A stretch of DNA of 10,095 bases from Comamonadaceae bacterium. GTDB taxonomy: Bacteria > Pseudomonadota > Gammaproteobacteria > Burkholderiales > Burkholderiaceae_C. Shown piece after piece: positions 1 to 6,477 of this stretch. Numbering within the stretch: the stretch's first letter is position 1; every line of letters starts with the position of its first letter. Location: assembly GCA_947469815.1 (NCBI GenBank), contig CANIRI010000059.1, positions 1 through 10,095 of the forward strand, read 5' to 3'. The translations under genes were made by a program, and so were the position numbers. The notes below the pieces were generated by a model, which saw nothing but the letters and a program-made list of their open reading frames with translations, was not told the DNA's origin and made no database searches.

Positions 1-758
1 CATCCATGAATGCACAGCGAGCGATTAGCGCCCTGCAACGCAAAGGCCTGATCCAGGTGGCGGGCTTCACACCCTCCGACGCGGGCCATGTGCTGGATTT
101 GCAAGCCAACTGGTCGCGCCCGGCGGCCTATATGGCGGCGCAACTGGGTTGCCGCCTGCGCGAGATGAAGATGCCCACGCCCGAGCGCACCCGGGACTAC
201 GCCCATGCGGTCTGGAGCGAAACCGTGCGCCTGAGCGCCCGCGTGATCCTGGACACAGCCCTGGGTTATGCGCTGCCGGAAGACCGCATCAGCAACGCCA
301 TCTGCAACGGCGAACAGACGCTGGGGCTGGCGCGCATCAGCATCAAGCCCGCCGTACCGGTGGTGGCTGTGGGCGGGCCGGTGAAAGTTTTTTACGGCGA
401 ACTGGCGCGCAGGCTGGATTGCGAGGTGGTCTTTCCGCCGCATTGCGATGTGGCCAATGCCGTGGGCGCGGCTACCGGGGTGGTGGCCTACACGGCGGTG
501 GCCGAGGTGCATGGCGACGGCAGCGGCATGTTCCGTGTGACGGGTGCGGCGTTGACGCAAAGCTTTACCAATGCCGAGCAAGCCTTGGCTGCCGCCGGCG
601 CAGCCGCCGAGCAGGCCGCGCTGCAAGCCGTGCAATCCATGGGCGCAGCGCACCCGGAAGTGGAGTTGAGCGTGCGCAAGACCCATTACCCCCAAGCGGT
701 CGACGACCGTGGCCTGATGGAAGCCGTGTTCACCGCACGCGCCATCGGACGGCCATAA
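1..758 (+). CDS. Hydantoinase/oxoprolinase family protein, C-terminal part (5' end outside window)
   Basis: The reading frame is open at the left edge (first full codon at 3) and ends with TAA at 756-758, giving about 250 visible residues. Counting from the ATG at position 6, an FTPSDAGHVL motif lies near residues 21-30, AVGGPVKVFY at 121-130 and PPHCDVANAVGAATG at 144-158. The last two are typical of the actin-like nucleotide-binding fold at the C-terminal end of the hydantoinase A/oxoprolinase family. These enzymes hydrolyse cyclic amides such as hydantoins or 5-oxoproline, usually with ATP, but the substrate cannot be read from this fragment. Full-length family members are much longer, so the ATG at 6 is probably internal. 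A 33-bp gap separates it from the convergent xerD. Family assignment is fairly sure; specificity is unknown. Confidence 0.8.
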   Translation, partial: SMNAQRAISALQRKGLIQVAGFTPSDAGHVLDLQANWSRPAAYMAAQLGCRLREMKMPTPERTRDYAHAVWSETVRLSARVILDTALGYALPEDRISNAICNGEQTLGLARISIKPAVPVVAVGGPVKVFYGELARRLDCEVVFPPHCDVANAVGAATGVVAYTAVAEVHGDGSGMFRVTGAALTQSFTNAEQALAAAGAAAEQAALQAVQSMGAAHPEVELSVRKTHYPQAVDDRGLMEAVFTARAIGRP

Positions 759-791
759 GTCAAGACCCGCGCGGAGATAGTGAGCACCGCG

Positions 792-1739
792 CTAGCCGCG
801 CGGATGGTGCTTGGCGTGCAACTGCGCCAGCCGCTCGCGGGCGATGTGCGTGTAAATCGTGGTGGTGGAAATATCGGAATGGCCCAGCAGTAGCTGCACA
901 GTGCGCAAATCTGCGCCGTGGTTGATCAGGTGCGTGGCAAAAGCGTGGCGCAGCGTGTGCGGTGACAGGGACTCGTGGATACCCGCAATCAGCGCGTAGC
1001 GTTTCACGTTTTGCCAGAACATCTCCCGCGTCATGGCGCTACCGGCGCGCGCGCCTTTGGTGGTGATGAATAAATCTTTGCTTTGGCGCGCGCCCAGCAG
1101 CGCCGCGCGCCCGCCTTCCAGGTAGCGCGTGAGCCACTGCGCCGCGACTTCGCCAAAGGGCACTAGCCGTTCTTTGGAACCTTTGCCCAGAATGCGCAGC
1201 ACGTTGTCGTTCAGCCCCACGTTGAGCAGCGACAGACCCACCAGCTCGCTGACGCGCAAGCCGCTGGCGTACATCAACTCCAGCATGGTGCGGTCGCGCA
1301 GTCCCAGCGGCGTTTCGGTGTCGGGGGCGGCCAGCAAGGCCTCGACCTGGAATTCGCTCAAGGTCTTGGGCACACGCAGAGCCTGTTTGGCCGCTAGCAA
1401 TTTGAGCGTGGGGTCGGTCTGCATCGCGCCTTCGCGCAGCGCCCAGCGGAAGTAGCGTTTGAGCACGGTCAGGCGGCGGTTGGCCGTGGTGGCTTTGGTG
1501 TGGGCGTGCTGGCTGGAGAAAAAGCGCTGCACATCGGCCTCGGTGCTGCTGCGCAGCGCCCGCCCATCGAGCCAGGCGGCATAAATCGACAAATCGCGGC
1601 GGTACGCATCGAGTGAATTTTTGGCCAGGCCCGCTTCCAGCCACAAATGGTCCACAAAAGCGTCCACCTCGGGCTGGCTTGCGCCAGCGCCTGCCGTGCG
1701 TTGGGCTGCGTTGAGTGCTTTGGAGTGGTGGCCGCGCAT
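792..1739 (-). CDS. xerD: Tyrosine recombinase XerD
   Basis: This site-specific recombinase acts with XerC at the chromosomal dif site, normally under FtsK control, to resolve chromosome dimers at the septum. The protein is 315 residues against about 300 usual for XerD. An N-terminal SAM-like core-binding domain (about residues 22-105) precedes the catalytic domain. All six catalytic residues are visible: R162 (SGLRVSEL), K186 (GKGSKERLVP), H261 and R264 (SPHTLRHAFATHL), H287 (LLGHSDIS) and the nucleophile Y296 (TIYTH). Their spacing fits E. coli XerD. The C-terminus RLAQLHAKHHPRG favours XerD over XerC. The frame stays open upstream across the antisense of the next gene, but homology begins only near residue 22, so the ATG at 1739 is the sensible start. 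It lies 7 nt after an extended -10 element. A GTG at 1667 is a less likely alternative. The gene is monocistronic as far as can be seen and divergent from the AEC transporter. Confidence 0.95.
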   Translation of the reverse strand: MRGHHSKALNAAQRTAGAGASQPEVDAFVDHLWLEAGLAKNSLDAYRRDLSIYAAWLDGRALRSSTEADVQRFFSSQHAHTKATTANRRLTVLKRYFRWALREGAMQTDPTLKLLAAKQALRVPKTLSEFQVEALLAAPDTETPLGLRDRTMLELMYASGLRVSELVGLSLLNVGLNDNVLRILGKGSKERLVPFGEVAAQWLTRYLEGGRAALLGARQSKDLFITTKGARAGSAMTREMFWQNVKRYALIAGIHESLSPHTLRHAFATHLINHGADLRTVQLLLGHSDISTTTIYTHIARERLAQLHAKHHPRG

Positions 1740-1746
1740 GGTGCCA

Positions 1747-1755
1747 AGGGTAGCA
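1747..1755 (-). promoter_or_regulatory. Probable extended -10 promoter of xerD
   Basis: On the minus strand TGC-TACCCT (TGn extension plus a TAnnnT -10) ends 7 nt before the xerD ATG at 1739. This places transcription initiation at or next to the A of the start codon. No -35 match is seen at the usual distance and there is no Shine-Dalgarno sequence, so the message would be leaderless. Seen by eye only. Confidence 0.4.
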
Positions 1756-1768
1756 AGCTTCGGGCCGC

Positions 1769-1777
1769 TGCTATCCT
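1769..1777 (+). promoter_or_regulatory. Probable extended -10 promoter of the AEC transporter gene
   Basis: TGC-TATCCT on the plus strand ends 7 nt before the ATG at 1785. It differs at one base from the xerD element TGC-TACCCT on the other strand, and the distance to the start codon is identical. There is no clear -35 and no Shine-Dalgarno sequence, so a leaderless transcript is predicted. The two -10 boxes are only about 25 bp apart back to back, so two polymerases could hardly bind at once. Confidence 0.4.
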
Positions 1778-1784
1778 CAAGCGA

Positions 1785-2705
1785 ATGAATTACGCGCAAC
1801 TGCTGGTACCGGATTTTTCTTTGATTTTGTGTGGCTACCTGGTATGCCGGTACACCGCGCTGAACCGGCGGGTCTGGGAGCAGGTGGACAACCTGGTGTA
1901 CTTTTTGTTGTTCCCGGTGCTGCTCTTCAACTCCATCATGCGCAGCCCGGTGCATATTAGTGAAGCATCGCATTTGCTGGCGGCGACCTTTATCGCAGCA
2001 GCCATCGGCGTGGTGCTGGTGCTGGTCTTGCCCTACATCCCCGGCCTGAAAGCCTATATGCCGCTGCGCTTGCATGCGGCCAGCGCCCAAATAGGGTTTC
2101 GCTTCAACTCTTTTGTGGCCATTGCTTTGATCGAGCGGATTGCCGGGCCGCAGGGCAGTTTGTTGATCGCGCTGCTGATCGGCATCTTCGTGCCGCTGTT
2201 CAATTCCACTGCCGTATGGTGCATGGCACGGCATACCGACCGGGGTCTGTTGGGCGAAATTGTGCGCAACCCGCTGATCGTCTCCACGGCCTGCGGTCTG
2301 GGTGCCAACCTGATGGGTTTCAGTATTCCAACGTGGATCGAACCCACGCTGGCGCGCATGGGCGCGGCCGCCCTGGCGCTGGGGCTGATGGCCGCCGGCG
2401 CGGGCATGCGCTTTGGCGCGCTGGCGCAAGCCAAAACCCTGGCGGTGGCCGTGCTCTCGATCCGCCACGTGGTGGCACCGGTGCTGGCGGCGGTGATGGC
2501 GGCAGCGTTTGCTTTGGACAAAACCCAGGCCACTGTGTTACTGGCTTTTGCCGCCATGCCCACGGCTGCAACCTGCTATGTGCTGGCATCCCGCATGGGC
2601 TACGACGGCGAATACGTGGGCAGTCTGGTGACGCTGTCCACGCTGCTGGGCATGCTCAGCCTGAGCGTGGCGCTGGGCGTGCTGCTGCCACTGGTGCTGG
2701 CCTAA
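1785..2705 (+). CDS. AEC-family (auxin efflux carrier-like) membrane transporter
   Basis: This is a 306-residue, strongly hydrophobic protein with roughly eight to ten membrane segments, for example about residues 6-23, 36-52, 64-86, 124-146, 192-207, 222-244 and 284-305. The family (PF03547 type) moves organic anions or related small molecules across the inner membrane. Bacterial members include malate/malonate carriers, but the substrate here cannot be deduced. Family-typical stretches are EIVRNPLIVSTACGLG (158-173) and the conserved C-terminal FAAMPTAATCYVLASRMGYD (255-274). The frame is open upstream of 1785, but the ATG at 1785 matches the usual N-terminus, in which the first helix follows directly, and it lies 7 nt after a -10-like box. 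The gene is divergent from xerD. Its TAA stop interlocks with the queG stop on the other strand, so there is no room for a separate terminator. Confidence 0.88.
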   Translation: MNYAQLLVPDFSLILCGYLVCRYTALNRRVWEQVDNLVYFLLFPVLLFNSIMRSPVHISEASHLLAATFIAAAIGVVLVLVLPYIPGLKAYMPLRLHAASAQIGFRFNSFVAIALIERIAGPQGSLLIALLIGIFVPLFNSTAVWCMARHTDRGLLGEIVRNPLIVSTACGLGANLMGFSIPTWIEPTLARMGAAALALGLMAAGAGMRFGALAQAKTLAVAVLSIRHVVAPVLAAVMAAAFALDKTQATVLLAFAAMPTAATCYVLASRMGYDGEYVGSLVTLSTLLGMLSLSVALGVLLPLVLA

Positions 2706-3802
2706 GTTTTCAGCGCCCAGGCGGCGTGCTCGCGCACCAGGTCGCTTTCATGCTCCAGCAGCGCGTTGAGCGCCGAGCGCAAACCATGGTCATCACGCTG
2801 GCGCAGCGCGTTACCGGCCGCCACCGCCAGGTTGCGCAGCCAACGCACATGGCCAATGCGCCGGATGGCGCTGCCCTCGGTGATGCGCAAAAAGTCGGTC
2901 TCGCTCCAGGCTAACAATTGCACCAGCGTGGCGCTGCCCAGACCCGCGCGTTCATCGAAATCGGGCAAGGCGTTGCGGCGGGCAAACTTGTTCCAGGGGC
3001 AGACCAGCTGGCAATCGTCGCAGCCGTAAATGCGGTTACCGATCAGCGGGCGCAGCTCCAGCGGAATCGGTCCGGCGTGTTCGATGGTCAGATACGAAAT
3101 GCAGCGCCGCGCGTCCAAGCGGTAGGGCGCAACAATCGCTTGCGTGGGGCAGACGGTGATGCAGGCGCTGCAGGTTCCGCAATGGCTGGTTTGCGCCGTG
3201 GTTTGCGGCAAAGCGATGTCTAAAAAAATCTCGCCCAGAAAAAACATGGAGCCTGCTTCGCGGTCCAGCGTCAGCGTGTGCTTGCCGCGCCAGCCCAGGC
3301 CACTGCGGGTCGCCAGCTCCACCTCCAGCACCGGCGCGGAATCGGTGAAGACGCGGTGCCCCAAGGGGCCCGCTGCCTGCGCGATCTGCTCTGCCAATGT
3401 TTGCAGGCGCGCACGCATGACCTTGTGGTAATCCCGACCCCTGGCGTAGAGCGAGACCACTGCTTGTTCAGGCTGTTCGAGGCGTTGCAGTTCGGCATCC
3501 ATCCAGTCAGGTGATGTGTCTGCAGGCAGATAGTCCATGCGGGCGGTCAGCACGCTGACAGTACCGGGTACCAGTTCAGCAGGGCGGGCGCGGCGGGTGC
3601 CGTGGCGCTGCATGTAATCCATCTCGCCGTGAAAGCCCGCTTCCAACCAGGCCAGCAAGCCGGGCTCGGCTTCAGCCAGGTCCACGCCCGCCACGCCGAT
3701 GTGCGAAAACCCCAGCGCCTGCGCCCATTGCCGGATGTCGCTCAGCAGGCGCTCGCCCTGCGCCAGCGCACGGTCGTGAATTGGCGGTATCTTCGGGCGC
3801 AT
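2702..3802 (-). CDS. queG: Epoxyqueuosine reductase QueG
   Basis: QueG catalyses the last step of queuosine synthesis: cobalamin-dependent reduction of epoxyqueuosine at the wobble position (34) of GUN-anticodon tRNAs, in the cytoplasm. In 369-residue numbering from the upstream ATG at 3811, eight cysteines for two [4Fe-4S] clusters are visible: C211, C214, C217 and C221 (CGTCSACITVCP), C237, and C264, C267 and C271 (CDDCQLVCPWN). D157 in TDSAPVLEVELA matches the conserved catalytic aspartate. The C-terminus (about 320-369) looks like the HEAT-type repeat that grips tRNA. Two starts are possible. ATG 3811 lies inside a TACAAT -10 box, whereas ATG 3802 (366 residues) sits 7 nt after it, so I prefer 3802. 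The gene is divergent from tsaE, and its TAG stop overlaps the transporter's TAA. In E. coli queG is also divergent from the tsaE cluster. Confidence 0.95.
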   Translation of the reverse strand: MRPKIPPIHDRALAQGERLLSDIRQWAQALGFSHIGVAGVDLAEAEPGLLAWLEAGFHGEMDYMQRHGTRRARPAELVPGTVSVLTARMDYLPADTSPDWMDAELQRLEQPEQAVVSLYARGRDYHKVMRARLQTLAEQIAQAAGPLGHRVFTDSAPVLEVELATRSGLGWRGKHTLTLDREAGSMFFLGEIFLDIALPQTTAQTSHCGTCSACITVCPTQAIVAPYRLDARRCISYLTIEHAGPIPLELRPLIGNRIYGCDDCQLVCPWNKFARRNALPDFDERAGLGSATLVQLLAWSETDFLRITEGSAIRRIGHVRWLRNLAVAAGNALRQRDDHGLRSALNALLEHESDLVREHAAWALKT

Positions 3803-3809
3803 ACGACCC

Positions 3810-3837
3810 ATTGTAGAAAGCAGCTTCCATCCGTGAA
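3810..3837 (-). promoter_or_regulatory. Probable queG promoter overlapping the tsaE start
   Basis: On the minus strand, TTCACG (3832-3837, four of six matches to the -35 consensus) is followed after 16 bp by TACAAT (3810-3815, five of six matches to the -10). The ATG at 3802 begins 7 nt after the -10, which predicts a leaderless mRNA. The -35 covers the GTG start of tsaE at 3833, so transcription of queG and translation of tsaE use the same bases. Seen by eye only. Confidence 0.45.
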
Positions 3838-4348
3838 CCCTGAACCGCCCTCACCTGTCACCGCTGCAGTGACCACCAGCCACAGCCTATTGTGGAACAG
3901 CGAGGCCGACACGCAGGCCTTCGCCGCCCGGCTGGCCGATGCGCTGCAAGCCGTGGGCGGTAACGTATTGATTGCACTGCATGGCGATTTGGGCGCGGGC
4001 AAAACCACGCTGGTGCGGCACCTGTTGCACGCGCTGGGTGTCACCGGCCGCGTCAAAAGCCCGACCTACGCGGTGGTGGAGAGTTACGCTTTGCCGGCGT
4101 TCGCGGCCTGGCATCTGGACTTTTACCGCTTCAATGATCCGCAGGAGTTTGAAGACGCAGGCTTGCGCGATATTTTTGCCAGCCCCGGGCTGAAGCTGGT
4201 GGAATGGCCAGATAAAGCGGCAGGCCATCTGCCCGCCGCCGATTGGCAGCTGCATCTGAGTAGCGCGGGCGACACCTGTCGCACAGCGGAACTGCGCGGC
4301 CACAGCGCACGTGGAGCGCAGCTCTGGAGCGTCTGCGCCGGCCCATGA
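3833..4348 (+). CDS. tsaE: tRNA threonylcarbamoyladenosine biosynthesis ATPase TsaE
   Basis: TsaE is the ATPase that works with TsaB, TsaC and TsaD to place t6A at position 37 of ANN-decoding tRNAs, in the cytoplasm; it is usually essential. The 171-residue protein carries the Walker A loop GDLGAGKTT (51-59), SPTYAVVESY (76-85), HLDFYRF (94-100), EFEDAGLRDIF (105-115) and LVEWP (122-126), all in family order. E. coli TsaE is about 153 residues; the excess is a low-complexity, probably disordered N-terminus of about 18. No ATG fits the N-terminus. GTG 3833 is the best start, with GTG 3869 a shorter alternative that keeps every motif. No clear Shine-Dalgarno sequence or promoter is visible; a promoter would have to lie within queG. 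The last codons overlap amiC by ATGA, implying translational coupling. The E. coli orthologue is likewise followed by a peptidoglycan amidase gene. Confidence 0.93.
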   Translation: MNPEPPSPVTAAVTTSHSLLWNSEADTQAFAARLADALQAVGGNVLIALHGDLGAGKTTLVRHLLHALGVTGRVKSPTYAVVESYALPAFAAWHLDFYRFNDPQEFEDAGLRDIFASPGLKLVEWPDKAAGHLPAADWQLHLSSAGDTCRTAELRGHSARGAQLWSVCAGP

Positions 4349-5778
4349 TGCTGCGGCGTAGCTTTATCCGCAGCGGGGCCGTGGTCTTGAGCCTGAGCGG
4401 CTTGGACATCGCCTGGGGCGCGACGATATTCAATGTGCGCATCTGGCCCGCACCCGATTACTCGCGGGTCACCATTGAATCGGACGCACCTTTGGTGGTG
4501 ACGCACAGCTTCATGGCCAATCCGCCGCGCTTGGCGGTCGACATCCAGGGCATCACGCTCAACCCCGCGCTCAAGGAACTGGTCGGCAAGCTACGCGCCG
4601 ACGACCCCAACATCGGCGAGATCCGGGTCAGCCCGTACGGCACCAACGTCGTGCGTCTGGTGCTGGAGCTCAAGCAGGCGATGCGCCCGCAGGTTTTTTC
4701 GCTGGCGCCCGTAGCGGCCTACCGGCACCGGCTGGTGTTTGATCTGTATCCGGAAGCCGAGCCCGACCCGCTGGATGCCTTGATCAACCAGCGCCTGGGT
4801 TTGGGTGGCAAGCGCAGCGACAAGCCCCAGCCTGCGCCCGCCACACCGGCTGCACCCGAGCCTGATCCGCTGGGCGAGCTGATCGCGCAACGCAGCGGCA
4901 CCAGCCCGCCACCCAACGCCGCCGCAACAGTGCCCGTACCCGTACCCGTGCCCGTGCCCGTACCTGCCCCCGCGCCTGTTGCCAAAGCACCCCCTGCTCC
5001 GCCACAGCCAACACCCGCCCCGCCCGCCGCTGCCACACAGCCCGATGGTGTCGACCGCATGATCATCATCGCGCTGGATCCGGGCCATGGCGGCGAAGAC
5101 CCGGGCGCGATCGGACCCGGCGGGACCCAGGAAAAAGACGTGGTGCTGCAACTCGCCTATCTGCTGCGCGAGCGCATCAACAACAGCAGCGTCAAAGGCA
5201 TGCCCATGCGGGCCTTCATGACACGCGACGCAGACTACTTCGTGCCCCTGCATGTGCGGGTGCAGAAAGCGCGGCGCGTGCAGGCGGACTTGCTGGTGAG
5301 CCTGCACGCCGACGCTTTCTTCACCCCCGACCCGCAAGGCGCCAGCGTGTTCGCGCTAAGCCAAGGCGGCGCATCGAGCAGCGCAGCCCGGTGGATGGCC
5401 GACAAAGAAAACAAGGCGGATCTGATTGGCGGCATCAACATCAAGGCCAAAAGTGCGGAGGTCCAAAGCACGCTGCTGGATATGAGCACCACGGCGCAAA
5501 TTGTGGACAGCCTCAAGCTGGGCAGCACCTTGCTGAGTGAGGTGGCGCGTGTGGGCAAGTTGCACAAAGGCCAGGTGGAGCAGGCTGCGTTTGCGGTGTT
5601 GAAAGCACACGACATTCCCAGCGTGCTGGTCGAAGCGGCCTTCATCAGCAACCCGGCTGAAGAAGCCAAACTCACGAGCGAAGTATTTCAAACCCAGTTT
5701 GCTGACGCACTGATGCGTGGCTTGCTGGGCTATTTTGCAAAGAACCCGCCGCTGGCGCGCAAGCGCACGGTCTCCTAG
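4345..5778 (+). CDS. amiC: N-acetylmuramoyl-L-alanine amidase AmiC (Tat-exported, AMIN domain)
   Basis: This zinc amidase cleaves the bond between MurNAc and the stem peptide during septum splitting, in the periplasm. The 477 residues show a twin-arginine signal (RRSFIRSG, 4-11, then a hydrophobic stretch, probable cleavage near AWGA at 23-26). An AMIN domain (about 28-135) targets the septum. A long proline/alanine-rich linker (about 157-235) precedes the Amidase_3 catalytic domain (about 239-467). Probable zinc ligands and catalytic residues are H248 (DPGHGG), E263 (GTQEKD), H321 (SLHADA) and E430 (LVEAAFISNP). The stretch at about 349-393 resembles the autoinhibitory helix insert of E. coli AmiC, which suggests control by a LytM-type activator such as NlpD or EnvC. 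The linker holds a VP repeat and a duplicated DPLxxLIxQR motif. ATG 4345 overlaps the tsaE stop; ATG 4348 is the neighbouring alternative. The stop interlocks with that of the convergent DedA gene. Confidence 0.94.
   Translation: MMLRRSFIRSGAVVLSLSGLDIAWGATIFNVRIWPAPDYSRVTIESDAPLVVTHSFMANPPRLAVDIQGITLNPALKELVGKLRADDPNIGEIRVSPYGTNVVRLVLELKQAMRPQVFSLAPVAAYRHRLVFDLYPEAEPDPLDALINQRLGLGGKRSDKPQPAPATPAAPEPDPLGELIAQRSGTSPPPNAAATVPVPVPVPVPVPAPAPVAKAPPAPPQPTPAPPAAATQPDGVDRMIIIALDPGHGGEDPGAIGPGGTQEKDVVLQLAYLLRERINNSSVKGMPMRAFMTRDADYFVPLHVRVQKARRVQADLLVSLHADAFFTPDPQGASVFALSQGGASSSAARWMADKENKADLIGGINIKAKSAEVQSTLLDMSTTAQIVDSLKLGSTLLSEVARVGKLHKGQVEQAAFAVLKAHDIPSVLVEAAFISNPAEEAKLTSEVFQTQFADALMRGLLGYFAKNPPLARKRTVS
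4930..4965 (+). repeat. Six-unit hexanucleotide tandem repeat (GTRCCC) within amiC
   Basis: Six consecutive copies of GTGCCC or GTACCC (last unit GTACCT) encode six Val-Pro dipeptides, residues 196-207, in the linker between the AMIN and catalytic domains. The unit is a multiple of three, so slippage would change linker length without breaking the frame. Whether the number varies between strains cannot be seen from one sequence. Confidence 0.9.
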
Positions 5779-6422
5779 TTGGCCTCAGAGCGCCGCCGCG
5801 CCCGCCAAGAGCCCAGCAGCACCAGCAAGCCGGGGACAAAAATCATGGCCCAGATGATTTTGTCCAGGTGGGTTTTGACCCAGGGAATGTTGCCGAAAAA
5901 GTAGCCCACGGTGACGATGCCGCCGACCCACAGCGCGCCGCCGGTCACGTCATAAAACGTGAACTTGCGCCGCGTCATCTGCGCCACGCCTGCGACAAAA
6001 GGCGCAAAGGTGCGCAAAAACGGCATGAAGCGCGCCGCGACAATGGTGATGCCGCCGTATTTCTCGTAAAACGCGTGCGCCTGGTCAAAAGCGCGGCGGT
6101 TGAACCAGCGCGAATTGTCCCACTGGAACACACGCGGGCCGATGGTGCGGCCAATGGCGTAGTTGCACTGGTTGCCCATCACCGCTGCCACAAACAGCAG
6201 GGGGACCAGGATTTCGTACTGCATCAGGCCGATGCCGCACATAGCACCCGCCACAAACAGCAGCGAATCACCCGGCAAAAAAGGCATGACCACAACGCCG
6301 GTCTCGATAAAAATGATGGCGAACAACAGCGCATAAACCCACACACCGTAGTTTTGGACGAAGAGCTCTAAATGCTGATCAACGTGGAGGATGAAATCCA
6401 GAAGCGTGGTGATGATTTCCAT
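5775..6422 (-). CDS. DedA-family inner-membrane protein (YqjA/YghB-like)
   Basis: The protein has 215 residues with hydrophobic segments at about 28-48, 52-66, 70-90, 125-147 (re-entrant type) and 160-205. Family hallmarks are E40 and D52 in IFIETGVVVMPFLPGDSLLF, and R131 and R137 in AARFMPFLRTFAPFVAG. These line up with the membrane acidic residues E39 and D51 and the arginines R130 and R136 needed for E. coli YqjA function. DedA proteins are linked to proton-motive-force homeostasis, and some move undecaprenyl phosphate across the inner membrane; the exact role here is inference. E. coli mutants lacking YqjA and YghB fail to export Tat-dependent amidases, which makes the neighbouring Tat-type amiC notable. 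The start is ATG 6422, with no Shine-Dalgarno sequence but a -10 box 8 nt upstream. The stop interlocks with that of amiC. Confidence 0.93.
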   Translation of the reverse strand: MEIITTLLDFILHVDQHLELFVQNYGVWVYALLFAIIFIETGVVVMPFLPGDSLLFVAGAMCGIGLMQYEILVPLLFVAAVMGNQCNYAIGRTIGPRVFQWDNSRWFNRRAFDQAHAFYEKYGGITIVAARFMPFLRTFAPFVAGVAQMTRRKFTFYDVTGGALWVGGIVTVGYFFGNIPWVKTHLDKIIWAMIFVPGLLVLLGSWRARRRSEAN

Positions 6423-6430
6423 GGGCGGTG

Positions 6431-6458
6431 ATTATGGGCTGCGCCCGTGTCGGCACAA
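6431..6458 (-). promoter_or_regulatory. Probable promoter of the DedA gene
   Basis: On the minus strand, TTGTGC (6453-6458) is followed after 16 bp by CATAAT (6431-6436, five of six matches to the -10 consensus). The ATG at 6422 begins 8 nt after the -10, so the mRNA should be leaderless or nearly so. The -35 overlaps a CACAAT on the plus strand (6454-6459), a weak -10 candidate for the divergent amidohydrolase gene that lacks a convincing -35. Confidence 0.45.
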
Positions 6459-6477
6459 TCCACGCAAAAGCCCTGCC

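Noticed and set aside
488..679. Small cysteine/alanine-rich minus-strand open frame opposite the hydantoinase-family gene
   Set aside because: It is fully antisense to a conserved coding region, with no start signal and no recognisable family.
767..803. Two copies of the palindrome CCGCGCGG (767-774 and 796-803) in and beside the gap after xerD, a possible hairpin terminator
   Set aside because: The second copy lies within xerD codons, the loop is 21 nt, and there is no T-tract. Such GC palindromes are expected by chance in this composition.
1740..2468. The xerD reading frame continues 243 codons further upstream (558 residues in total)
   Set aside because: The extension is antisense to the AEC transporter and has low-complexity Gln/His-rich composition typical of antisense frames in GC-rich DNA. 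XerD homology begins just after the ATG at 1739.
4930..4965. Tandem repeat in amiC as a possible CRISPR or regulatory repeat array
   Set aside because: It is a 6-bp coding repeat without spacers, in frame and inside a proline-rich linker.
6454..6459. CACAAT as the -10 box of the acetylpolyamine amidohydrolase gene
   Set aside because: There is no acceptable -35 or TGn extension, and it overlaps the better-supported promoter of the divergent gene. It is too weak to list as a feature.
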